A DNA stretch of 39,337 nucleotides. It comes from Clostridia bacterium DTU022. Its GTDB lineage: Bacteria > Bacillota > Dethiobacteria > DTU022. The stretch lies in the NCBI GenBank assembly GCA_001512835.1, contig LFRQ01000008.1:1-39337 (forward strand). The letters are read 5' to 3'. Each line of letters starts with the position of its first letter. The first letter of the stretch is position 1. Position numbers and translations under genes: made by a program. Shown here one piece after another: positions 31,840 through 39,337 of the stretch. The notes below the pieces were generated by a model, which saw only the letters and a program-made list of their open reading frames with translations, was not told where the DNA came from and ran no database searches.

Positions 31840-33360
31840 TTGGGTGTACTAAAAGACAAACTAAAAGAAGTCCTGGCCTCGGTCTTACCAATTACCATAA
31901 TTGTGCTTGTCCTGCATTTTACCATAAGCCCATTAGCTCCCTCCATGCTGTCTGCTTTCCTGCTGGGTTCAGTGCTGGTGATTATCGGCTTAACCATATT
32001 CCTATTCGGCATAGACCAGGGGTTGGAACCCATAGGGCACGGTATCGGAAACACCCTGACTTACTCGAAGAGCTATGCCGCCATCATCACCATATGCCTG
32101 GTGCTGGGGTTTTTTATTTCCTTTGCGGAGCCGGACCTCCATATCCTTGCCGGCCAGGTGGACAGCGTGACCGCGGGCCAACTGGGCCGCTTTTTGATGG
32201 TTGTCGTTGTCTCCATCGGAATCGGCGTGATGATGACTTTGGGATTGCTGCGCATCATGAAAGGCATTCCCCTTAAGTATGTGTTTACGGCTGCTTACGG
32301 CTTGATTTTAATTCTCTCTTTATTTTCATCCTTTGACTTTATCGCCATCGCCTTTGACGCCTCCGGGGCGACCACCGGTGCGGTCACTGTCCCCTTTATG
32401 CTGGCCCTGGCTGCCGGTATCGCCTCAATGAAACACGACAGCAAGTCCAGTGAAGCGGATAGCTTTGGACTGGTCGGCATAGCTTCCACAGGGGCGATTC
32501 TGGGGATTCTCATTACCGGGTTGATATTTGGCGTGGATAAACTAAATGGCACCCTGCCGGAGCAAACCATCGTTGGCTCCAGCCTATGGGAGCTGTATGG
32601 TTCCAGGTTTTTGTCCATTGTTCGGGATTCCTTTGTTTCCCTTTTGCCCATCATTATAACCTACATCTTGTTCCAAATATTTGCCTTTAAACAGAAGCGA
32701 AGCCGGGTGCTGGACATTGCCCGGGGTTTGTTTTTAACTTTTATAGGGTTGGTAATATTTTTTCTGGGTGTCTACGGCGGTTTCATGGCCGTGGGCACGC
32801 AGATCGGAATTCAGCTTGCTTCCATGGACTCCAAAATTCCCGTCCTGCTGGTGGCCCTTTTTCTCGGGCTGGCCACGGTCCTGGCCGAGCCTGCCGTCCA
32901 TGTGCTAACCAATCAGGTGGAAGATGTCACCGGGGGATCCGTCAACCGCACCCTGGTGCTGGTTTTTCTCTCTGTCGCCGTGGGGCTCTCTATTTTCTTG
33001 TCGGTCCTGCGCATTTTGCTGCCGGACCTCCAGTTATGGGTTTACCTGCTGCCCGGATTCGGCATTGCCGTTATCCTGGCCTACTTTGTGCCGGAGTTGT
33101 TTGTCGGTATGGCCTTTGATGCCGGCGGCGTTGCTTCCGGACCCATGACGGCCACCTTTTCCCTGGGCTTTGTTCAAGGAGTTGCCGCCCAGATTCCTAC
33201 GGCCGATCTGGTGGCCGATGGATTTGGAATGATTGCCATTGTGGCCATGACGCCCATCATTGCCCTGGAGCTGCTGGGCGCCCTCTATCAGGTGCAGATG
33301 CGCAAGGCAGCAAAGCTTAAGATTGCCCAGAAGGCAAATAATGGAGGTAATCATGGATAA
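31840..33360 (+). CDS. DUF1538-family duplicated membrane transporter
   Basis: A 506-residue integral membrane protein with two homologous halves (about 1-235 and 265-490), each with about six helices. The repeat signatures are IGLTIFLFGIDQGLEPIGHG / IGLVIFFLGVYGGFMAVGTQ, FAEPDLHILAGQVDSVT / LAEPAVHVLTNQVEDVTGG, and FDASGATTGAVTVPFMLAL / FDAGGVASGPMTATFSLGF. This is the DUF1538 family, whose inverted-repeat, re-entrant-loop-like motifs suggest an ion transporter. The TTG start at 31840 follows AAGGAGGTG. The last eight bases overlap the PII-like gene (33353), implying coupled translation. The 31362-31839 gap upstream holds only the promoter and one dispersed repeat. Confidence 0.85.
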   Translation: MGVLKDKLKEVLASVLPITIIVLVLHFTISPLAPSMLSAFLLGSVLVIIGLTIFLFGIDQGLEPIGHGIGNTLTYSKSYAAIITICLVLGFFISFAEPDLHILAGQVDSVTAGQLGRFLMVVVVSIGIGVMMTLGLLRIMKGIPLKYVFTAAYGLILILSLFSSFDFIAIAFDASGATTGAVTVPFMLALAAGIASMKHDSKSSEADSFGLVGIASTGAILGILITGLIFGVDKLNGTLPEQTIVGSSLWELYGSRFLSIVRDSFVSLLPIIITYILFQIFAFKQKRSRVLDIARGLFLTFIGLVIFFLGVYGGFMAVGTQIGIQLASMDSKIPVLLVALFLGLATVLAEPAVHVLTNQVEDVTGGSVNRTLVLVFLSVAVGLSIFLSVLRILLPDLQLWVYLLPGFGIAVILAYFVPELFVGMAFDAGGVASGPMTATFSLGFVQGVAAQIPTADLVADGFGMIAIVAMTPIIALELLGALYQVQMRKAAKLKIAQKANNGGNHG

Positions 33361-34060
33361 GCAGAATGGTGCCCTGAACACCGGGAATTATCAGCTGTTG
33401 ACCTTAGTCCTAAGGGAGAATCAGTGTCACAAATGCGTCCGCCTGCTCAAAGAGCAGGGTATCCGAAGCGGAATGGTAATCATCGGAAGGGGAACGGTAA
33501 GCAGCGCCATTTTAAACGTGCTGGGAATCAAAAACCAGAAAAAAGAAGTGGTCACCTTCCTGCTGGAGAGGGAAAAGGGAAAAGAGGTGCTGGATTATCT
33601 TGACGAAGTGCTCCAGTTGCAAAAGCCCGGTCATGGCATAGCCTTTATCACGCCGGTCATCAGTGCCGTAGAATTGCCGGTACCGAAGGGGCATCGCGAA
33701 GAGCTCCTCAAGGAAACAGTTCAATGTGCGGAGGGTGAGTGCATGTTCAAAAAATTGACGGTAATAGTTGACCGCGGCATGGCCAATGATGTAATGGATA
33801 TCGCCCGGAAGGTCGGGGTCCGGGGGGGGACCATTTTACACGGGCGCGGCGCCGGCGCGGAGATGGCTACCAGCTTGTTCGGGGTGGAGATTGAACCGGA
33901 AAAGGAACTGGTGATCATCCTGACACCGAACGACTTGGTTGAGCAGGTGGTGCATGCTCTATCTGAAGAGCTGCGGCTGGAAGAACCCGGGAAAGGGATC
34001 CTGTTTGTGGAGCCGATTTTGGATACCCGGGGCCTCTTTGAAATGAACGAAAAAAAATAG
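33353..34060 (+). CDS. Tandem PII-like regulator coupled to DUF1538 transporter
   Basis: A 235-residue protein with two PII-like domains in a row. Domain one (about 10-105): YQLLTLVLRENQCHKCVRLL, GMVIIGRGTVSSAILNVLG, GHGIAFITPVISAVE. Domain two (about 125-225): KKLTVIVDRGMANDVMDIAR, GGTILHGRGAGAEMATSLFG, GKGILFVEPILDTRGL. The pattern VxxGRG...LFG, a final strand with FxxPI and charge-rich T-loop regions are shared by P-II family nitrogen regulator-like proteins. The ATG at 33353 overlaps the DUF1538 stop and uses GGAGG (33343-33347). Regulation of the DUF1538 transporter by a nucleotide-sensing PII-type protein is the natural inference. Confidence 0.83.
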   Translation: MDKQNGALNTGNYQLLTLVLRENQCHKCVRLLKEQGIRSGMVIIGRGTVSSAILNVLGIKNQKKEVVTFLLEREKGKEVLDYLDEVLQLQKPGHGIAFITPVISAVELPVPKGHREELLKETVQCAEGECMFKKLTVIVDRGMANDVMDIARKVGVRGGTILHGRGAGAEMATSLFGVEIEPEKELVIILTPNDLVEQVVHALSEELRLEEPGKGILFVEPILDTRGLFEMNEKK

Positions 34061-34201
34061 GCGGTTGTTTCCGGGACCAAGGAATATGGGTGCCTCCGGA
34101 GCGGGATACCCCTAGTTTGGTCTCTTTGACTATTGATCGCGTTTCTTATATTTCACCTCCGCCCTTGAACCCGGCCGGGGCGCCGTTGGGAGGCTTATCT
34201 T

Positions 34202-34942
34202 ATGATATGGATTTATTATTTAATCGGCGGGATCTTCATACTCCTGGGGCTGGCGGTTCATCGCCTTAAATGGTACTTTCTAATTGCCGGATATAACACC
34301 ATGCCGAAGGAGAAGAAGGCCAATGTGGATACCGAAGGCCTGGGACGCTTAATGGGAATCTACTCCTACGTCAATGGCGGCGCTTTCCTTCTGACGGGGC
34401 TGCTGTATGCTTGCGGTCTGAAGCCGGGCCCAGCTCCGGCTATTCTGTTATTGCTCGTTTCCAACATTTACTTGTTGATTAAGGCGCCAAAGTATGACGG
34501 GAATATTTATGATCAAGAGGGAAAGCTGCGCCAGAGAGCGGGGAAGAAGTCGGCTTTCTCCGCTGCTTTCGCTGCGGCCACCTTGATCTTTGTCGCTGTC
34601 CTGATGTTTTTCTTCTCCCGGCCCACAAAGGTAACTTTTCTGGAAGAGGGGCTGCAAATCCACGGCCTGTACGGCGAACTTTACAGCTGGGAATCCATCG
34701 ATGAAGCCAGGTTGATGGAAGAACTGCCCGCCATCGAGCGGCGCACCAACGGGTCCGCCGTAGGTTCACACTTGAAGGGGCATTTCAGGACTAAAGAGTT
34801 GGGTCCGGTGAAGATGTTTGTAGATGCCCAAAAACCCCCTTTCATTTATCTGGAAGCAGACGGCCGGGTAGTTATCTTCAATATGAAGAGCGCGCCGGAG
34901 ACCAGGGAAACTTTCCGCGAGATCCTGAAGCACATTGAATAA
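34202..34942 (+). CDS. DUF3784 membrane protein with PH-like tail
   Basis: A 246-residue membrane protein. The first half is DUF3784-like: helix 4-22, KWYFLIAGYNTMPKEKKANV, then GRLMGIYSYVNGGAFLLTGL and a third helix PAILLLLVSNIYLLIKAP. A further helix spans ~118-137 (AAFAAATLIFVAVLMFFFS). The C-terminal ~105 residues (VTFLEEGLQIHGLYGELYSW to the end) read as a cytoplasmic or external beta-rich domain resembling bacterial PH domains. ATG 34202 has GGGAGG upstream. It follows the PII gene by 141 bases with no terminator found, so it may be the third gene of that operon. Function is unknown. Confidence 0.75.
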   Translation: MIWIYYLIGGIFILLGLAVHRLKWYFLIAGYNTMPKEKKANVDTEGLGRLMGIYSYVNGGAFLLTGLLYACGLKPGPAPAILLLLVSNIYLLIKAPKYDGNIYDQEGKLRQRAGKKSAFSAAFAAATLIFVAVLMFFFSRPTKVTFLEEGLQIHGLYGELYSWESIDEARLMEELPAIERRTNGSAVGSHLKGHFRTKELGPVKMFVDAQKPPFIYLEADGRVVIFNMKSAPETRETFREILKHIE

Positions 34943-35458
34943 GGATCCCAGGCCCTTTGGCGGGGAACTTTATGCCGGGAGCATTGCAATATGAATGGAA
35001 TGATCGCCGACGGCTCGGCTTGTTAATTTGCCGGTTGTGCCAAGCGATTCGGGCTGGAACTGGAAAACAGCCAGGCGATCGGGTGATGTCACTATTGCAG
35101 CAGAACGGCAAAAGTAGGGTACAATTCCCCGGCGCTATTGCGCTGCAGCGTTCTCCTTGCTTTCCCTTTCATCCTTGGAGCTTGGCTGGGTTCTGCTATG
35201 CTTGAGAGACCCGCCGGCTCTCAGCGCGGTTTTTCCCGGTGATGGCCACCCCCGCTCTTGGCCGCCAATTTCCAGGTGTTTTGGTTTTTTCTTTTTTGGG
35301 GACTTTTTTTGGGTACCTTTTGGGGCTGGAGAGGGCCGTCCCTCCTCTTGGCTGCCAGTTACTACCGGCAGCCCGTGGAACTTTATGTTAACCCTTGATT
35401 ATTCCTGGGAACTATGGTTATGATTAAGTTAATAAAACCGGGGCAGAAACGGAGGAGC
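34943..35458 (+). other. Gap without a convincing gene, possible promoter at its end
   Basis: Open frames here have no ribosome binding site and read as low-complexity sequence. A T- and G-rich run lies at about 35276-35330. TTGATT (35395-35400) and TATGAT (35419-35424), with an 18-base spacer, could be the promoter of the giant gene that follows. Confidence 0.5.
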
Positions 35459-38400
35459 ATGAGCACCATGGAGACGAAAACGAACAAGCGGCCCAGGTTA
35501 GGTCTGGACATGGGCGTCTTCGCCGTGAAAGGGATCCTGCTGGACGGGGAGAGGATGAAAAAGATTACCGTGCCCACGGCGGGCAGGCCGCTGCAGGCAG
35601 CGGCGGAATGCCTGGTCGAGCTTCTCGCGGAACTGGAGAGTCTCTCCCTGGACCTGGGGCTGGTGGGGCACAACGCCAGGCTGCTGGCCCGGGAGCTTGG
35701 GGTGAAGCCCCTGCTGGAGATTGAAGCGCTGCAAGCGGGACTGGTTGCCCGGGGGATTACCGGTGTATCCGTGGTTTCTCTCGGGCATGAAAATATCTAC
35801 TACCTGGAGCTGGACGAAAAGGGGACCGTCCAGTTTTTCAGCCGCAACGGGCAGTGCGCCGCGGGCAGCGGCGCCTTCTGGTACCAGCAGGCCACCCGCA
35901 TGGGCTACAATGACCGCGAGCTGGCGGAGATCGCCTTGCAGGCCGACAGCCCGGTGCGCATCTCCGGGCGCTGTGCCGTCTTTGCCAAGTCCGATATGAC
36001 CCATGCCATTAACGAGGGGGCGACCCAGAGCGCTGTCACCGCCGGCATGGCCCGCGCCCTGGTGGAGACCATCGTTACCAGCGTGGCCCAGAACCGGATC
36101 AAAGGGCCCGGCACCCTGGTCGCCGTAGGCGGGGTGGCCGAGAACCGGGCCGTGATAAAATACCTGGAGCAGTACTGCCAGGAAGAGGGAGTGACCCTGG
36201 TGGTGCCTCCGGACCACCAGTACATAAACGCCGTGGGGGCGGCCATAAAAGGCGCTCCCGTGCCGCTGGGCGATTTAAAGAACCGAAAACTGTACGCGGG
36301 ACAAAGCTTCGTTCCCGAAAACCCCCTCCCCCGGCTGGAAGCGGGGCGGGTGCACTACCTGACCTCAGAAGGCGCCGACCCGGATGTCAAGCCCCGCACC
36401 GTCTACCTGGGGGTGGACTGCGGCTCCGTTTCCACCAAGTGCGTCCTTCTGGACGAGGAGGGGCGGATCATCGGCGGCATCTACCTGCCCACCACCGGCC
36501 GCCCCGCCCTGCAGGTCCTGGAGTTGATCAAACAGGTGAAAGAGAAATACGGCCCTCTTCTGGAGGGGGTGCCGCTAGTAGCCTGCACCACCGGCTCGGG
36601 CCGTTTTCTTTCCCAGCGCCTTATTGACGCTGCCTACGCCGTGGACGAGATCACCTGCCAGGCGGAGGGGGTCAAGTATCTGTTTGGCGAAGAGGAAACC
36701 CTCTCCATCATCGAGATTGGGGGCGAGGACTCGAAATTTATCCAGATCAAGAACGGGGTCCTGGCCGACTACAATATGAACCCCGTCTGCGCCGCCGGCA
36801 CCGGCACTTTCCTGGAGCACCTGGCGGAGCTGCTGGGAGTGGAGATCAAGGAGGAGTTTTCCCGGAAGGCTTTCCAGGCCGAGTACGCCATCGACCTGGG
36901 CGACACCTGCACCCTGCTCTCCCAGTCCACCCTCCTTTCCGCCGCCTCCCGCGGGCTGCCCCTGGAGGCGCAACTCTCCAGCCTGGCTTACTCCGCGGCT
37001 CGCAACTACCTGAGCAAGACGGTGGAGAACAGGCCCCTGGAGGGGAGGCTGGTCTTCACCGGAGCCACGGCCATGAACACGGCCCTGGCGGCCGCCTTCG
37101 CCGCCGAGTGCAACCGCGACATCTTCATCCCCCCGCGGCCGGAGCTGACGGGGGCCCTGGGAAGCGCGCTGATGGCCAAGCGCTTTTATGAAAGCGGGGA
37201 GAGAGAGGAGGTCCCCCGGTGCAGCCTGGAGCAGTTGAGCTCCTACACGGTCACGAAGCGGGAGTGCCGGGCCCAGTGCCAGCATGACCACCACTGCGTT
37301 CTCCACGTGATCAGCTTCGAAGGCGGAGGAAAGTTCATCTACGGCGACCGCTGCGGCCGCTACTCGGGCCTGGACCGGTCCGGCAAAGAAGCGGAGAAGC
37401 CCGACTACGCCGCCCTCCGGGAGAAGCTGTTCATGGAGGCCGCCGGGGAGCCCCTGAACACCGGGCCCCGGGTGGGCATAGCCCGCTCCGGGATGTTTTT
37501 CGATCTCTATCCCTTCTGGGCCGCCTTCTTCCGGTCCCTGGGGGCGCAGGTGGTCCTCTCCTCGGAAACGGAAACGAAAACCCTGGAGCTGGGAAAGTTC
37601 CACCTGGACTCGGAGATGTGCTACCCGATGAAAGTAATCGTCGGCCACTACGCGGAGCTGGCCGACGGGGACCTGGATTACATATTTGTCCCCGAAGTGG
37701 TGGACATGCCTCCTCCCCCCTGGGCGGAGCGCTGGCCGCGCTCCTTTACCTGCCCGCTGCTGCAGACGCTGCGGGGGACGGTGGTTAATTCCCTGCGCCT
37801 GGACCCGGCCAGGGTGCTCTACGCCCAGTTGAACTACCGGGCCGGGGCAAAGGGGATCCGGGAGCAGCTGCGGCCGGTGGCGAAGCGCCTGCTGGGAGAG
37901 AGCTATACCGAGGAGGCCCTGGCCGAGGCGGTTCGGGAAGGATACCGGGCCTGGGAAGATTTCCAGAGGGCCATGGAACGGGAGAGCGCCCGGATCATGG
38001 AGGAGCTGGCCGCCCTCCCGGACCGGGTTGCCGCCGTCTTCCTCAGCCGCCCCTATACCCTTTACGATGACTTTGTCTCCAAGGGCTCCCTGCGCTATGC
38101 CCGGCAGATCGGGATGACGGCGCTGCCCCACGAATTCCTATATTATTACTTGCAAGGCTGGCTGGCCGGCCGGATCGAGTCGCCCTATCTCCAGGGCCGG
38201 CGCGAGGAGCTCCAGGCCTACCTGGATAAATCCATCGACTGCATGGACCACATCTACCCCGTCCAGCTGCAGCGCATCCTCTCCTCGGTGTTCCTGGCCG
38301 GGTTCCTGAACCGGCAGAAGGACAGCGCACTGCCCGTCTTCCACTTTGTGCTGCAGGATCCCTTCAAGTGCGGGCCCAACGCCATGCTGCGCCATTTCCT

Positions 38401-39337
38401 GAACGGCCTGGGAGACTATTTGCGCCTGACCCTGGACGAGCATACCGCGGCGGCGGGGATGATCACCCGCCTGGAGGCTTTCCGGAACACTTGCCGCAGC
38501 CGGCGCGAGACTCGCCCGCCCGAAGGCCGCCACGCCCGGCCCCGCACCATTAAGGACCGGGACTGGCACAGGATCCTGGTTCCCCATCCCTCCGACCACG
38601 CCCGGATTATGGTCTCCCTCTTCCGGCGCTGCGGGGTGGAGGCGGATCTGCTGCCGCGCAGCAAGGACCCGGACCTGACCCTGGCCCGGCGCTACATCAA
38701 CGGGGAAGAATGCCTGCCCCTGATCCAGAACCTGGAAGATTTCCTGGCTTACTTGCAGCAGAACGGGGTGGAGGAGGGCACGGTCTTTTTCCAGGGCTGG
38801 GCCTGCGGGCCGTGCCGCTACGGGCTCTACGCTCCCACCCAGACCCTGACCCTGGATCGGGCCGGCTACGGCCCGGGGCGGATCTGCTCGGTGCACCTCT
38901 TTGACGTTATGCGCCGCTTCGGCCTTACCTTCGCCCTGGGCGTTTTCGACGGCATGATTGTCATGGATCTGCTTTACAAAATGCTTCACCGCACGCGCCC
39001 CTACGCCGTCGACCCCTCCTCAGCGGAGGCCCTCTACCGGCGCTACGCAGAGAGGCTGTATGAAGAGTTGGAGAATTTCCGCTTCAACCCCCTGCGCCTG
39101 GCTGACGGCGCTTACCTGCGCCCCCTGGAAAGGCTGGTCGCCGAAGCGGCGGAGGAGTTTGGCCGACTGGAGAAGCGCGACGAGACGCGGCCCCTGATCC
39201 TGGTGGGGGGCGAATTCTATGTCCGCCTGGACGACCGCAACAACGAGCAGATTATCGCCAAGATCGAAGCGGCGGGGGGAGAAGCCTGCCTGGCTCCGGC
39301 CAGCGAACTGTTCAGCTACACCGCCTATATCTGGTAC
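35459..39337 (+). CDS. Giant 2-hydroxyacyl-CoA dehydratase activase-related protein, cut by window end
   Basis: An open frame of at least 1,293 codons, running off the window. Domain order: a first BadF/HgdC-type ATPase module (~14-280), a second (~318-570), a DUF2229-type activase segment (from ~680, GIARSGMFFDLYPFWAAF and SEMCYPMKVIVGHYAEL), and an HgdB-like Cys-rich part (FQGWACGPCRYGLYAP). Module two has intact ATPase motifs (LGVDCGSVSTKCVLLD, IIEIGGEDSKFI) and cluster cysteines Cys444 and Cys484. Module one keeps Cys133 and Cys172 but its nucleotide motifs are altered (LGLDMGVFAVKGILL, SLGHENIYY). These proteins use ATP and [4Fe-4S] chemistry for radical dehydratases. ATG 35459 is close to GGAGG (35451); ATG 35468 is an alternative. 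Codon third positions are very GC-rich compared with its neighbours. Confidence 0.88.
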   Translation, partial: MSTMETKTNKRPRLGLDMGVFAVKGILLDGERMKKITVPTAGRPLQAAAECLVELLAELESLSLDLGLVGHNARLLARELGVKPLLEIEALQAGLVARGITGVSVVSLGHENIYYLELDEKGTVQFFSRNGQCAAGSGAFWYQQATRMGYNDRELAEIALQADSPVRISGRCAVFAKSDMTHAINEGATQSAVTAGMARALVETIVTSVAQNRIKGPGTLVAVGGVAENRAVIKYLEQYCQEEGVTLVVPPDHQYINAVGAAIKGAPVPLGDLKNRKLYAGQSFVPENPLPRLEAGRVHYLTSEGADPDVKPRTVYLGVDCGSVSTKCVLLDEEGRIIGGIYLPTTGRPALQVLELIKQVKEKYGPLLEGVPLVACTTGSGRFLSQRLIDAAYAVDEITCQAEGVKYLFGEEETLSIIEIGGEDSKFIQIKNGVLADYNMNPVCAAGTGTFLEHLAELLGVEIKEEFSRKAFQAEYAIDLGDTCTLLSQSTLLSAASRGLPLEAQLSSLAYSAARNYLSKTVENRPLEGRLVFTGATAMNTALAAAFAAECNRDIFIPPRPELTGALGSALMAKRFYESGEREEVPRCSLEQLSSYTVTKRECRAQCQHDHHCVLHVISFEGGGKFIYGDRCGRYSGLDRSGKEAEKPDYAALREKLFMEAAGEPLNTGPRVGIARSGMFFDLYPFWAAFFRSLGAQVVLSSETETKTLELGKFHLDSEMCYPMKVIVGHYAELADGDLDYIFVPEVVDMPPPPWAERWPRSFTCPLLQTLRGTVVNSLRLDPARVLYAQLNYRAGAKGIREQLRPVAKRLLGESYTEEALAEAVREGYRAWEDFQRAMERESARIMEELAALPDRVAAVFLSRPYTLYDDFVSKGSLRYARQIGMTALPHEFLYYYLQGWLAGRIESPYLQGRREELQAYLDKSIDCMDHIYPVQLQRILSSVFLAGFLNRQKDSALPVFHFVLQDPFKCGPNAMLRHFLNGLGDYLRLTLDEHTAAAGMITRLEAFRNTCRSRRETRPPEGRHARPRTIKDRDWHRILVPHPSDHARIMVSLFRRCGVEADLLPRSKDPDLTLARRYINGEECLPLIQNLEDFLAYLQQNGVEEGTVFFQGWACGPCRYGLYAPTQTLTLDRAGYGPGRICSVHLFDVMRRFGLTFALGVFDGMIVMDLLYKMLHRTRPYAVDPSSAEALYRRYAERLYEELENFRFNPLRLADGAYLRPLERLVAEAAEEFGRLEKRDETRPLILVGGEFYVRLDDRNNEQIIAKIEAAGGEACLAPASELFSYTAYIWY

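Noticed and set aside
35498-39000. Several long minus-strand frames (239, 518 and 283 codons) opposite the giant gene
   Set aside because: They lie antisense to a frame with clear activase motifs throughout. Long antisense frames are common in GC-rich coding DNA and these show no motifs.
1-39337. tRNA/rRNA genes, CRISPR arrays, intact insertion sequences, prophage
   Set aside because: Reading for T-arm GTTCRA consensus with matching acceptor stems, regularly spaced direct repeats, and transposase or integrase motifs found none. A tool-based scan would be more sensitive.

Overview
The window looks like chromosomal DNA of a strictly anaerobic, Gram-positive, clostridia-like bacterium. Ribosome binding sites are strong AAGGAGG-type sequences. 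TTG starts are common (exonuclease III, the EamA protein, the XRE regulator, the TetR regulator, the DUF1538 protein). Sigma-A-type promoters are clear. The gene content is that of an anaerobe: rubrerythrin, a desulfoferrodoxin-domain protein, iron-sulfur flavoproteins, an Fe-dependent alcohol dehydrogenase and a very large 2-hydroxyacyl-CoA dehydratase activase-type protein. I cannot name the genus. No tRNA, rRNA, CRISPR array, intact transposase or phage gene was seen.

Layout. 1-12.2 kb is a patchy stretch of single genes: a hexapeptide acetyltransferase, a PPOX-like flavoprotein, an alpha/beta hydrolase, an Fe-ADH, xthA, mscL, an EamA-like membrane protein, an ArsC/Spx-like protein and an XRE-desulfoferrodoxin fusion. 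They are interrupted by many broken genes, including remnants of an RNA methyltransferase, TetR and LuxR regulators, a ClbS/DfsB-like protein, a PLDc_N-like protein, a CAAX protease, a second xthA, an ion transporter, a PhlG-like hydrolase and a histidine kinase. 12.3-15.9 kb is an overlapping gene pair for a heterodimeric ABC exporter with one degenerate ATP site. 15.9-17.4 kb (minus strand) is a PII-like protein next to a CPA2 cation:proton antiporter. 17.8-20.0 kb holds a YbaK-like deacylase, rubrerythrin and a cyclase-family hydrolase.

20.4-23.6 kb carries a TetR regulator with a clear promoter and palindromic operator, a radical SAM protein and a two-domain gamma-glutamylcyclotransferase. 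24.1-26.4 kb is a sulfur assimilation pair, cysteine synthase plus O-acetylhomoserine sulfhydrylase. 26.7-30.2 kb holds two iron-sulfur flavoprotein-like reductases (the second frameshifted at its start) and a GalT-like HIT nucleotidyltransferase. 30.6-34.9 kb has a membrane-tethered class I glutamine amidotransferase, a DUF1538 membrane protein overlapping a tandem PII-like gene, and a DUF3784 protein. From 35.46 kb to the window end runs a GC-rich giant gene of at least 1,293 codons with two BadF-type ATPase modules and HgdB-like domains, cut off by the window edge.

The points most worth a second look are the XRE-desulfoferrodoxin fusion with an apparently complete set of iron ligands, two separate PII-like/membrane-transporter couples, the chimeric run of remnants at 8.3-9.4 kb, and a family of short dispersed repeats with core GGGGACGGTTCT at 23.6-24.0, 28.1-28.3 and 31.5 kb. 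All functional statements rest on motif reading and family knowledge. No database search was run.
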